Of a stretch of DNA of 64,000 bases, positions 26,481-34,828 are shown in pieces. Source of the stretch: Corynebacterium sp. 74A (GTDB lineage: Bacteria; Actinomycetota; Actinomycetes; Mycobacteriales; Mycobacteriaceae); the NCBI RefSeq assembly GCF_008930665.1, contig NZ_PQMG01000005.1, positions 124,001 through 188,000 of the forward strand. Direction: 5' to 3'. Below the pieces are notes generated by a model that was given only the letters and a program-made list of their open reading frames with translations, ran no database searches and was not told the origin of the DNA. Position 1 is the first letter of the stretch. Every line of letters starts with the position of its first letter. Position numbers and translations under genes: made by a program.

Positions 26481-27691
26481 CTACTGAGTGGCGAGAATAT
26501 CCTCCACGATCTCCGCGGCCGCCTGGCCGGAGGCGATAGCGCCATCTGTGGACGCATTGCCGAATTGATCGCCGCAGGCCACCACCAATTCATGCCGCAG
26601 CGCGCGGTCGCCGCCCGGCTCGCTAGGGGCCACGGCGGGCAGAGTATCGGGCACATCGTGGGTGGCCACACAGCGCCACGCGGTGGTGTCCACCCCGTAG
26701 ATCTCACCCAGGTGGCGGCGCGTATCCTCCTCGCTCGGCTCGGTATCATCGCTGAGCGTCAGCGCGGCAATGAGATGCTGGCCGGCCGGCGCATACTCGG
26801 GCGCGACATGGCTCACCACGCAGGTCGTGGTCACAGGTCCATATTCTCCGGAGGTACCACGCCCGTCGATATGCACCGCAGCGGTATCACTGGGGGCCTC
26901 ATCGGCGGCGAACCAGAAGGTGCGCGTGCCATGCATCGCCGGGGTATCAGTACCCATCAACTCAGCCGAGGACTCCAGTCCGGCAGCGAGCACAATGCTG
27001 CGCGCGTGCAGCTCTGTCTCTCCCACCCACATGGTGGCCGTGGTGGTATCGATTCGGCTCACCGGCTGGTTCAACCGCACATCTAGGCCCTCAGCCATGA
27101 TGCGCGGCAGGGTGCGCATGCCGCCGCTCGGCAGGCCAGGAGTACCGGCCATGAACATCGACAGCAGCCACGCGGTGTGCCTAAAGGAGGTACTGCCCTC
27201 TCGTTCTGCCACCACGCCAGCGAGGAAAGGATCGAGAACGTGGCGTCGTAAAGCGCCACTAAAACCGGCCTTATCGAAGGCCTCGGCGCGCGTGGTATCG
27301 GCGCTGGTAATCCCCTTGAGCAGGCGCAACGCGGCGAGATCCTCCTTGGCCACCAAACCAGATTTCAGCACGGCGGGCAGCGCCTGCGGCCAGCGCGTGG
27401 GGTCGTTGAGCTCCACTAGGTCGGACTCGGTGCGCACCCGTAGCGCGCGGGGAAAGAACGCAGCCCGAGCCGCGTGATGTCGATGCTGGCGCGCAGGTGA
27501 CGGTAGGCGGGGTTTAAGATTTGGAAGCCGCGGTCGACGAGGAAGCCATCGACCTCCTCGGTCGTGATGCGGCCGCCGAGGCGATCGCTCGCCTCGAGGA
27601 CGATGACGCTGTGGCCGCTGTCCTGCACGGCGCGGGCAGCGGCCAAACCGGCCACGCCGGCGCCAATAACGATGACATCATAGGTGGTCAT
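26481..27691 (-). pseudogene. FAD-dependent amine oxidase/desaturase-like gene with a frameshift
   Basis: The N-terminal frame (from ATG 27691) carries the dinucleotide motif VIVIGAGVAGLAAARAV and LEASDRLGGRITTE, then reads into an early stop. The remaining ~320 residues continue in another frame (RVRTESDLVEL onward) to the C-terminal FAD motif ending in DGAIASGQAAAEIVEDIL. Adding one C to the C4 run (27449-27452 on the + strand as GGGG) restores a continuous protein of about 403 aa through SFPRALRVRTE. The family covers flavin monoamine oxidases, protoporphyrinogen oxidase-like and carotenoid desaturase-like enzymes. Either a real -1 frameshift or a homopolymer sequencing error; the reading frames are otherwise intact. 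Confidence 0.8.
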
Positions 27692-27724
27692 AGGCGGTGT
27701 GCTCCTAGGATTGGGGAAAGGAAT

Positions 27725-28246
27725 CTAGAGCTCGACGGTGCCGCTATCGCCCGAGGGGCGCTCATCGGAGACGAGACCAGTAAATGTCCGAACCATCAGG
27801 GAGGGGCGCGAGGGGCTTTCCCAGTACTGGGCGGACTCGCCACGCACGATCAGAACCACCTTGTCGGTGTTCTCGGGGTGTTCGCCCTCCTCCGAAAAAG
27901 CATCGGTGCCCGGGCCCCAGAGCTCGGCGAGCAGCTCGGTGTCGTGGGAAATCTCGCCCACTCCCGCAACGGAGACGAAAGACATGTCATCGTTGAAGGC
28001 CAGATTCACCTGCGCCCCATCTGCCTGCTGGGCGGTATCGCCCTCCTGGGGAAGGATAAATACGATCTCGCCGTTGTCGCGGACCGCCTGGACCGTCATG
28101 GGACGAGACACCAACGACCCAGCGCTATCCGTGGTGGTGACCATGGCAAAACGCGCCGAGCGGATGAGCTCGCGCACTGTGCGCCGCTGCTGTGCAGCGC
28201 GATCGGTGGAGTCAGGGGTGGATTGTGATGTGTGTGTAGCACTCAT
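27725..28246 (-). CDS. Pyridoxamine 5'-phosphate oxidase-like FMN-binding protein
   Basis: 173 aa split-barrel flavin-binding protein of the general-stress-protein-26 group: FAMVTTTDSAGSLVSRPM, NGEIVFILPQEGD, NLAFND and VSVAGVGEISHD follow the family pattern. Such proteins bind FMN or related cofactors; true PNPOx activity is unlikely at this length. It lies just upstream (same strand) of the amine-oxidase pseudogene. ATG 28246 lies 6 nt after TAGGAT, a leaderless arrangement. Confidence 0.85.
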   Translation of the reverse strand: MSATHTSQSTPDSTDRAAQQRRTVRELIRSARFAMVTTTDSAGSLVSRPMTVQAVRDNGEIVFILPQEGDTAQQADGAQVNLAFNDDMSFVSVAGVGEISHDTELLAELWGPGTDAFSEEGEHPENTDKVVLIVRGESAQYWESPSRPSLMVRTFTGLVSDERPSGDSGTVEL

Positions 28247-28252
28247 AGGGCC

Positions 28253-28258
28253 ATCCTA
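28253..28258 (-). promoter_or_regulatory. -10 box TAGGAT of the PPOX-like gene (leaderless)
   Basis: TAGGAT, 6 nt (GGCCCT), ATG at 28246. Confidence 0.45.
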
Positions 28259-28317
28259 GGCGTCATTCGGCACTGCCGACGCGGGCTGGGGATGGATGGC
28301 CAACCTCTCAGCCCAGT

Positions 28318-29031
28318 TCAGTCCGCCTCCCGCAGCTGGGCATCGAGCGCCGTCAAGGCGCTGCGCACACACGCGATCTTGAGCCCACCGCTGATCACCG
28401 GCCACGCCCACGGTGCGGCTGCACCCACAATCTGGCGTCGCTCGGGCCGAAGCGCCGACCAGAACGTGGCATGCAGCGCCAGCAGTGCCATGACTTGTGC
28501 ACCACATAGCTCCGCCCGCGAGGCCACCGAGAACGCCTGCGAGAGATCTGCCTCCTGAGGTGCCTCCGAGCCGCGGCGCCCCGTCAGCTGCGGCAGCACT
28601 GCGATAACACCGACGATCCCCGCCGGCAGGGCCGCCGCCACGATCCCTGGACCCCATTTCTTCGGCTGGCCACCCAGCGACCACTGGACGGGCGCCGTCT
28701 TGAGACTCGCCACCGCGAGGGCGCCAGCAGCCACGCCAAGACCGCCGATACGCGGCCCGAGCTGCAGCACGCGACGCCACCTAGCAGGAATATGCTCGGC
28801 GAGATCCGGCAAGGAATCATCGGGGCGAATCCAACCCGCCTTCACCGCCACCGCCCCGAGGTTGAGATCCCAGCCCAACCCCAAGGTGCGGGGCACAAAC
28901 AGACGCGGATTTTCCGGCTCGAAGTTATCGAGCACCGCATCTCGATCCCCCGCCCAGAACGAGGACACCGGCAGCCCACACACGCGCCGCTGCCCATCCT
29001 CGTCGAGAGTCCACCAGTTCATTGTGCTCAC
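28318..29031 (-). CDS. DUF5808-like protein co-transcribed with padR
   Basis: 237 aa. The N-terminal ~75 residues contain RLFVPRTLGLGWDLNLG, matching the small DUF5808 motif (GWDLNxG). The rest holds several hydrophobic stretches (LGVAAGALAVASL, GIVAAALPAGIVGVIAVLP, AQVMALLALHATFWSAL). It follows padR with no gap (TGA then GTG). PadR regulators commonly control the gene behind them, so its expression is probably PadR-responsive. Function unknown. Confidence 0.7.
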   Translation of the reverse strand: MSTMNWWTLDEDGQRRVCGLPVSSFWAGDRDAVLDNFEPENPRLFVPRTLGLGWDLNLGAVAVKAGWIRPDDSLPDLAEHIPARWRRVLQLGPRIGGLGVAAGALAVASLKTAPVQWSLGGQPKKWGPGIVAAALPAGIVGVIAVLPQLTGRRGSEAPQEADLSQAFSVASRAELCGAQVMALLALHATFWSALRPERRQIVGAAAPWAWPVISGGLKIACVRSALTALDAQLREAD

Positions 29032-29352
29032 TCATGCCTTCCGTGTTGTTGCCGCCACCGCCGCCGCGAGCTGCTCCCATTCCTCTGCCAGCTGCACGAG
29101 GCGGGTGCGCCCAGAAGTGGTGAGCTCATAGATTTTGCGCGGCGGCCCTATAGGAGACTCCTCCCACGAGGTGCCCACCATTCCGGTTTTGCGGAGTCGA
29201 GCGAGCAGCGGATAGACCGTGCCGGAGGAGACCTCGAGGCCCGCCTCCACGCGCAGCCGCTCGAGCACCTCGCCGCCATAGGATGCTCGTTCCTGCAGCA
29301 GCCCAAGCACAACCAGCTCGATAGCTCCCTTGCGCAATTGCGATTCCGCCAT
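29032..29352 (-). CDS. PadR family transcriptional regulator
   Basis: 106 aa with the PadR winged HTH: GAIELVVLGLLQERASYGGEV, VSSGTVYPLLARLRKTGMV, and the wing with PPRKIYELTTSGR. Short form (s-PadR) with one C-terminal dimerisation helix. GAGGGGG is upstream of the ATG. The inverted repeat just upstream (29377-29391) is a plausible autoregulatory site. Confidence 0.9.
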   Translation of the reverse strand: MAESQLRKGAIELVVLGLLQERASYGGEVLERLRVEAGLEVSSGTVYPLLARLRKTGMVGTSWEESPIGPPRKIYELTTSGRTRLVQLAEEWEQLAAAVAATTRKA

Positions 29353-29376
29353 ATAGCCCCCTCGCCCAACCTAGTA

Positions 29377-29391
29377 GCGTGTCATACACAG
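29377..29391. promoter_or_regulatory. GTGT-CAT-ACAC dyad upstream of padR
   Basis: Perfect 4-bp arms (29379-29382 and 29386-29389) extend with mismatches to TAGCGTGT/ACACAGTA. PadR operators are usually short dyads of this kind near the promoter. Confidence 0.35.
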
Positions 29392-29482
29392 TAGCTGCCG
29401 AAAAGACACCCACCAAGAAACACCTGCGGGCGCCGCCTAGTCCCGCAAGAGATGGCGCGCCACACCCGTGGGGCTGCACCCG

Positions 29483-30181
29483 TTATATGGACGGGGGAGT
29501 CTCGGAAGTATGCCCCTGGAAAAGGGTGTACTCGATGACGTCAGTAGGAAGATCCGGCCGCCATCGTTCATGCGCTGCTTCAACCACATCGAGATATGAG
29601 GTGTAGCCGGCAGGTGTCCAGCCTGTCGTTGTCTTCCACCCCAGGGACTGCGCCACCCTCCTATCGAGAATGAGCGGGTGCCGGGTATCGCTTGGGCTAG
29701 GCTGCCCCGCGGCGAAGTACAGCAGCTTGGTGAAGAAGCTAGGCCCCAACCCTGTAATCTTTGCTGGTCCCGAACGATAGAACAGTGCATAGCCTTCGGC
29801 CGCCGGCACTGTCGACGCAGCTGTGATCCCCTCCACGAGCCTGCCGGGCGCGTCGGGCTCGTGGAGGGGACGAACACTTCGAGAAATCTGCAGAGCACTC
29901 GTCCCAGCACCCCAGGAGCAGACAGCGACGTAGAAGTTCACGGCGTCCTCTTCGGTCTCCACGGATTGCCCGATCTCGAACAGCCTCTGCCGAGACACCG
30001 AAAGGGCCGGCTCCTTTCTCTCCAAGAACCACGGCAGGGGAAGTTCCGCCGGCCACTTCTTCTTCCACGATGCGGGGTAAAAGCTGACTGTCTGCTCCCA
30101 CACGGTCTCTGGGGATACAGCCTCCTCCGGTGCGCCCAGAACAGCGAGAGCAGCCCTCAGAGCTTTCTGCGATACCGCCAT
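29483..30181 (-). CDS. 8-oxoguanine DNA glycosylase OGG-fold-like protein
   Basis: 232 aa. The region ITGLGPSFFTKLLYFAAG looks like the helix-hairpin-helix approach of OGG-fold proteins. It is followed by PLILDRRVAQSL, where the Asp after the hairpin occupies the catalytic position. The N-terminal part (NFYVAVCSWGAGTSALQISRSV) also fits this poorly characterised bacterial family. GGAGGAGA precedes the ATG. It is divergent from a GIY-YIG gene 280 bp away and next to tRNA-Thr, an accessory setting. Base-excision activity is not proven. Confidence 0.6.
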   Translation of the reverse strand: MAVSQKALRAALAVLGAPEEAVSPETVWEQTVSFYPASWKKKWPAELPLPWFLERKEPALSVSRQRLFEIGQSVETEEDAVNFYVAVCSWGAGTSALQISRSVRPLHEPDAPGRLVEGITAASTVPAAEGYALFYRSGPAKITGLGPSFFTKLLYFAAGQPSPSDTRHPLILDRRVAQSLGWKTTTGWTPAGYTSYLDVVEAAHERWRPDLPTDVIEYTLFQGHTSETPPSI

Positions 30182-30461
30182 GACATCTCCTCCACAGACC
30201 CGACCACCACACGGACACCACGTATCTCCAGCCTCAACTTACAACGCCTGTGCCTGTGCCACAGCGATTGTGCTCAGCTCGGCTGCTCATACCCACTGGG
30301 CACTCCACCCAATCGGCTCTTGTCACTGGCGGAGAAGAGTCCACTCCGCTTCGCGTCCCGATAGGCTTATACAACAGATCTGTGTCGCAACCCCAGCCCC
30401 GCCAGAGTCCCTGGAGAGCCTGTACCGAATCCGGCTGGGATAAAAATCGGAGGATGTTTCG

Positions 30462-31433
30462 ATGAATGGCAAGCAAGTTCGGCTCTACCTCGTCGACGGC
30501 ACCGTCGGCGGGCTGATGACCGCCGAGATTCTCAACTGGACTGGGCACATGCTCCGGGCACGCCGCAAGGACCTCGCTAGGCTCAAGAATCGCGAGGAAG
30601 CCCAAAGAACTGGCGTTTACGTCCTCTTCGGCACTAATGAGGACGGTGAGCGGGCCGCCTATATCGGCGAGGGCGACAATGTCATCAAACGGCTGGAGAA
30701 TCACAACGCCCGCAAGGACTTCTGGGAAGACGTCGTCATCATCACATCCAAGGACATGAACCTCACCAAGGCCCACGTGAGGTACCTCGAGTCGGAGCTG
30801 ATTACACTCGCTAAGTCCATCGGTCGGATCTCCCTTTACAACAGTGTCTCCCCGAGCGGCGGAGCTGCCCTGCCCGAGGCTGATCAATCCGACATGCAGT
30901 ACTTCATCACCCAGATACGGATTCTCATGCCGGTTCTCGGCTTCGATATCTTCCGAGGCCGCACCACCCCACTGACGATCCCCGAGGGGTCCACTGCCCC
31001 AGTCGCTCCTGCGCCGACTGATGAAGCCTCTGAGTCTTCGGACAGCCCCGTCTTCTACTTTAGAAACCGGAAAGGGGCCGACGCCCAAGCACAGCTCATC
31101 GATGGCGAGTTCACTCTCTTGGCAGGCTCCATCATCCCCGCGGCCATGAAGGACAACCCCGCTTGGTCCGATTCGACGAGGAAACAATTCACCAACCGCC
31201 AAGCCCTGCATGCGACGATCGTGGAAACCTCCAGACCCGGCCCCACACCGGATCTAGTCCAGCTAGTGAAAAACGTCGTGTTCACCTCCCCTTCCGCCGC
31301 CGGGGCCATCGTCTCTGGCTGGGTATCCGCGAATGGGCGGACCCTCTGGAAGACGGAGACAAGACAGACCCTGGGCGATTGGGAGGAGGGGCAAGAAACG
31401 ACCACCACCGCAGGTCGAGGCCACCAGCCATAA
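30462..31433 (+). CDS. GIY-YIG nuclease family protein with C-terminal DUF4357
   Basis: 323 aa. Residues about 50-140 carry a GIY-YIG-like core (GVYVLFGTNEDGERAAYIGEG, then VIKRLENH and a Glu in YLESELI). The C-terminal region SPSAAGAIVSGWVSANGRTLWK matches DUF4357, often fused to GIY-YIG or restriction-type proteins. GGAGGA precedes the ATG. It sits between the divergent OGG-fold-like gene and tRNA-Thr. A DNA-cleaving defence or repair role is inferred, not shown. Confidence 0.75.
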   Translation: MNGKQVRLYLVDGTVGGLMTAEILNWTGHMLRARRKDLARLKNREEAQRTGVYVLFGTNEDGERAAYIGEGDNVIKRLENHNARKDFWEDVVIITSKDMNLTKAHVRYLESELITLAKSIGRISLYNSVSPSGGAALPEADQSDMQYFITQIRILMPVLGFDIFRGRTTPLTIPEGSTAPVAPAPTDEASESSDSPVFYFRNRKGADAQAQLIDGEFTLLAGSIIPAAMKDNPAWSDSTRKQFTNRQALHATIVETSRPGPTPDLVQLVKNVVFTSPSAAGAIVSGWVSANGRTLWKTETRQTLGDWEEGQETTTTAGRGHQP

Positions 31434-31438
31434 GAAAA

Positions 31439-31470
31439 AGCCCCACCTTCCTTTCCCGGAAAGTGGGGCT
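31439..31470. terminator. Bidirectional terminator between GIY-YIG gene and tRNA-Thr
   Basis: AGCCCCAC pairs with GTGGGGCT, with an inner CTTTCC/GGAAAG helix. T-tracts follow on both strands (CTTTTTC each way). Confidence 0.75.
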
Positions 31471-31485
31471 GACCTGCTTTTTCAG

Positions 31486-31561
31486 TGGAGCCGCCTGCGA
31501 GAATCGAACTCGCGACCTTCTCATTACGAGTGAGATGCTCTACCGACTGAGCTAAGGCGGC
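31486..31561 (-). tRNA. tRNA-Thr (anticodon CGT)
   Basis: 76 nt with encoded CCA. Acceptor GCCGCCT/AGGCGGC, D-arm with AGCTCAGTCGGTAGAGC, anticodon loop CTCGTAA on stem TCTCA/TGAGA, T-loop GTTCGATTC. Confidence 0.95.
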
Positions 31562-31644
31562 CGGTATCACGACGCCAGAGGCGTCGCCATTACCGACTGG
31601 AAGTGTAGCGCACCACAGCGCACATTCCTAAATCCGCCCGTCGG

Positions 31645-32829
31645 CTACTGCTCCACCCCATACGCCAGCCGGAATTTCCCGATCATCGCATCCAACGCCA
31701 CCGTGGGGCGCACATTAAATGTCAGCATCTCCCGGCATTCCGCAATCGCATCGATGCAGCGCAGCAGCCCCGCCACCCCCACCTGTTCGGCGAGATCGCG
31801 CGAGAGCCCCGCAAAATCTGGGTGCGTCAGGCTTGTCGACGCCGCGCTCGCCACAATGATCGCATCCCTATACAGTCCAGCGAGGTCGGTGAGAGCCAGA
31901 TCGAGCGCATCCTGGGTGGAGCGGGTCCGCCGCCGCTTCTGCTGCTTTTCGAGCTCTTTCAGCTCGCCCCTGCTGCCCCGCAGCGCCGCGGCGGTTCCCT
32001 TGCCCCGCGAGCCCATGCCGAGGGACTGCTTCAGCTCGTCTGTTTCCTTTTCATTGTGGGCGGCGAGGGTGCTCTCGGTTTCGTCTTCGATCACTTTCAC
32101 CAGCGCCGCCACGTCTTGGAAGGCACTGGAGCCGTGGTTGACGAGTTCCGCGAGCTGCAGCACTCGTGCCCGTCGTTTCTGCGCCTGGGTGTCGGTGGCG
32201 AGGTGCCGGGCGCGGCCGATGTGCCCGCTGGAGGCTGCCGCCGCTAGGTGCGCGGCCTGCTCGTTGGCCACCCCCTCCCTCATCAGTAGCTCGGCCACGT
32301 CCTCGGGGCTGGGCATGGGGATATAGAGGTGGCGGCAGCGCGAGCGCAACGTCACCGAGAAGTCCTCAGGGTCGGTGGAGGGCGCGCAGAAGATCATGAC
32401 GGTGCGCTCCGGCGGCTCCTCCACAGTCTTCAGCAAGGCATTGGAGGACTCCGATCCGAGCCGGTCGGCGTCTTCGATGATGATCACGCGCCACCGCCCG
32501 TGGGTGGGCGAGGTATTGGCCAGCGGGACGATGCGGTCGCGGACCTGGGCCACGGGGATCACCACGCCCTCGGGCACGAGGTGAAACACATCGGGGTGGG
32601 TATCGGCGAACACCATCCGGCAGCCCTCGCACTGCCCACAGCCATAGCCGCCTGGGGTGTCACAGACGAGCGCGGCGGCAAAAGCTCGAGCGGCCACTGA
32701 TCGTCCAGATCCGGGTGGGCCTGTGAGGAGCCACGCATGGGTCATGTGCTCGGGGTGCGAGGCGGCGTCGACAAGCGCCCGTGTCACGCTCGTCGCCCCA
32801 GCGAGGCGGTTGAATACTTCGGAGCTCAC
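31645..32829 (-). CDS. holB: DNA polymerase III subunit delta-prime
   Basis: 394 aa clamp-loader AAA+ subunit. The P-loop-like GPPGSGRS has Arg in place of Lys, as often in delta-prime, which does not hydrolyse ATP. A four-Cys zinc module CDTPGGYGCGQCEGC follows. Downstream is IIIEDADRLGSESSNALLKTVEEPP with sensor and SRC-type motif TLRSRCRHL. A charged insertion (about residues 255-305) precedes the C-terminal collar domain. GTG 32829 lies 8 nt after TACGCT. It is divergent from the adenylate cyclase gene. Confidence 0.9.
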   Translation of the reverse strand: MSSEVFNRLAGATSVTRALVDAASHPEHMTHAWLLTGPPGSGRSVAARAFAAALVCDTPGGYGCGQCEGCRMVFADTHPDVFHLVPEGVVIPVAQVRDRIVPLANTSPTHGRWRVIIIEDADRLGSESSNALLKTVEEPPERTVMIFCAPSTDPEDFSVTLRSRCRHLYIPMPSPEDVAELLMREGVANEQAAHLAAAASSGHIGRARHLATDTQAQKRRARVLQLAELVNHGSSAFQDVAALVKVIEDETESTLAAHNEKETDELKQSLGMGSRGKGTAAALRGSRGELKELEKQQKRRRTRSTQDALDLALTDLAGLYRDAIIVASAASTSLTHPDFAGLSRDLAEQVGVAGLLRCIDAIAECREMLTFNVRPTVALDAMIGKFRLAYGVEQ

Positions 32830-32837
32830 GACAAACT

Positions 32838-32843
32838 AGCGTA
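32838..32843 (-). promoter_or_regulatory. -10 box TACGCT of holB (leaderless)
   Basis: TACGCT, 8 nt, GTG at 32829. Confidence 0.35.
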
Positions 32844-32869
32844 GCTCACCGAAACGGAGATCAACTGAT

Positions 32870-32875
32870 TAAAGT
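32870..32875 (+). promoter_or_regulatory. -10 box TAAAGT of the adenylate cyclase gene (leaderless)
   Basis: TAAAGT, 7 nt, ATG at 32883. The box lies inside the dyad GATTA-AAG-TAATC (32867-32879), so a repressor there would block transcription. Confidence 0.5.
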
Positions 32876-32882
32876 AATCACT

Positions 32883-34409
32883 ATGAATCGATTGGCACGG
32901 GCACTGACATGGCTCTGGGGAACTGCGTGGCCGCTCTATGGCGCCACTGTTCTCGGGTCGAACCTCTTGGGTGCCGTGGCCATCATGGCGTTCATCCACT
33001 ACCTCATCCCGCTGCCTGAGGGCACGAACTTTGGCCAGTCGCGTTTCGACGTCGCCTCCATCGGCATCTTCTACGTGTTCTTCGCCATGATCGTGGGGGC
33101 CATCGCCACCTACTACCTCTTCAAACCGGTGCTGATGTGGCAGCGCCACCCCGATGAACATGACCGCAATATGGTGCGCAATCTGGTGATGCGCATCCCC
33201 GTCTATCAGGCGATTATTGCGGGCGTGGTGTGGCTGATCGGTATCGCGATTCTCACCATCGTCGCCAGTAGTGTCTCGGGGCGTTTCGCCGCGGTGATCT
33301 TCTTCGCTACCTTCCTTGGCGGCTCCGCGGTTGTGCTGCTCACCTATTTCGAGGCGCAGCGCCTTGTGCGTCCCGTGGCCACCCAAGCTCTGGCTCGGCG
33401 CTTCGAAGATTCCACCCTCGAGCCGCCCGTGTCGCATCGCATGCGGCTGACGTGGCTGGCCACCACCGCCATGCCCATCGTCGGCATCATCTTGCTGCTC
33501 ACCGGGCAGTCGGTGGGATATTTCACCACCGAGCCCGCCGACATTCTGCCCGCTATTCTGGCGCTCTGTGTGGTGGCGCTCATCACCGGGCTGCTCGCGA
33601 CCACCCTGCTGATCATGAGCGTGGTGGATCCCATCATGGAGCTGCAAGACGCCATCAACCGGGTGCGGCGCGGCGAGAAGGACGTGGCCGTGGACATCTA
33701 CGACGGCTCCGAGGTGGGTGTGCTCCAAGCCGGTTTCAATGAAATGATGCGCGGGCTGCGCGAGCGCCAGCGGGTGCGCGATATCTTCGGCCGCTATGTC
33801 GGCGCCGAGGTGGCCAGCCGCGCCCTCGAGGAACGGCCCACCTTGGGCGGCGAGGACCGCAAGGTGGCGGTGCTCTTCGTGGACGTTATTGGCTCCACCA
33901 CCTTCGCCGTGCACCACACCCCCGAGCAAGTGGTCACCGTGCTCAATGAGTTTTTCGAGCACGTGGTGGAATCGGTGCATGAGCACCGCGGCATCATCAA
34001 TAAGTTCCAGGGAGACGCCGCCCTCGCCGTGTTTGGGGCGCCGGTATCGCTATCTGATTCCACCGGTGCCGCCCTAGCCACGGCCCGCGATCTGCAGCGC
34101 CGCCTCAAGGACAGCCAGCTGGAATGCGGTATCGGTGTCGCAACCGGCCACGTGGTGGCCGGGCATATCGGCGGCCATGACCGCTTCGAATACACCGTGA
34201 TTGGTGATGCGGTAAACCAGGCCGCCCGCCTCACCGAACTCGCCAAGGACACCCCTGGCAAGACCCTGACCTCTGCCTCCACGCTGCGCGACGCCAACGA
34301 GGCCGAGCAGGCCCGCTGGACCGTGTTGAAGTCTGTGGAGCTGCGCGGGCGCCAAGCGATGACGCAATTGGCGCGCCCCATCCGCCCCACCTTGGCGGAG
34401 CGTTCCTAA
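32883..34409 (+). CDS. cyaB: Membrane adenylate cyclase, class III, with HAMP domain
   Basis: 508 aa. About six membrane helices fill residues 1-255. A HAMP linker (VDPIMELQDAINRVRRGEKDV) follows. The catalytic domain (about 325-480) has VAVLFVDVIGSTTFA with the first metal Asp, NKFQGDAALAVFGAP with the second Asp, and YTVIGDAVNQAARL with the transition-state Asn. It makes cAMP for GlxR, encoded 20 kb away in the same window. Its 3' end overlaps the convergent nudix gene by 4 bp. Confidence 0.92.
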   Translation: MNRLARALTWLWGTAWPLYGATVLGSNLLGAVAIMAFIHYLIPLPEGTNFGQSRFDVASIGIFYVFFAMIVGAIATYYLFKPVLMWQRHPDEHDRNMVRNLVMRIPVYQAIIAGVVWLIGIAILTIVASSVSGRFAAVIFFATFLGGSAVVLLTYFEAQRLVRPVATQALARRFEDSTLEPPVSHRMRLTWLATTAMPIVGIILLLTGQSVGYFTTEPADILPAILALCVVALITGLLATTLLIMSVVDPIMELQDAINRVRRGEKDVAVDIYDGSEVGVLQAGFNEMMRGLRERQRVRDIFGRYVGAEVASRALEERPTLGGEDRKVAVLFVDVIGSTTFAVHHTPEQVVTVLNEFFEHVVESVHEHRGIINKFQGDAALAVFGAPVSLSDSTGAALATARDLQRRLKDSQLECGIGVATGHVVAGHIGGHDRFEYTVIGDAVNQAARLTELAKDTPGKTLTSASTLRDANEAEQARWTVLKSVELRGRQAMTQLARPIRPTLAERS

Positions 34410-34828
34410 GTGCCGAGGCGCGGCAGAATCTCCCGCACCATCAGTGGGGCGCACTCCACGCCATAGTCGGATAGCCGGTGCGGATCCATCCACAGCAGCT
34501 CCTCGATCTCAGCGGCGGGCGCGATGGCCGCGGCCTCGGCCGCGCTGAGCAGACGGGTGCACACAAAGACATCCGCTGAGACCACCCAGCCCGCCTCATT
34601 GGCGGCTGGGGCCTCGAAATACCCGAGCGAGTCCAGTTCCTCCGGCGTGAGCACGAGCCCGATCTCTTCGCGCAATTCCCGAATGCCGGTGTCTTTGGGA
34701 CTTTCGCCCGGTTCCGGTTTCCCGCCGGGCTGCATGAACCGGGTGGTGCCGCGCTTACGCACGGCGAGCACGTGGCCGTGTTCATCCCGCACCACCACGG
34801 CTGTCACCCGCACCACGCCTGTAGCCAT
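34406..34828 (-). CDS. Nudix hydrolase
   Basis: 140 aa. The Nudix box spans GKPEPGESPKDTG and IRELREEIG with all conserved Glu residues, preceded by FMQPG. It is coupled to topA (TAATG overlap of one base). Substrate not predictable; MutT-like nucleotide cleaning is one possibility. Confidence 0.9.
   Translation of the reverse strand: MATGVVRVTAVVVRDEHGHVLAVRKRGTTRFMQPGGKPEPGESPKDTGIRELREEIGLVLTPEELDSLGYFEAPAANEAGWVVSADVFVCTRLLSAAEAAAIAPAAEIEELLWMDPHRLSDYGVECAPLMVREILPRLGT

Noticed and set aside
29353..31561. Prophage or integrative element at tRNA-Thr
   Set aside because: No integrase, no phage genes, and no duplicated tRNA 3' end found around the insert.
32764..32776. GGCGTCGACAAGC as another copy of the 14-mer
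   Set aside because: One mismatch in the core GATAAG, and it lies in a coding context of holB; treated as chance.
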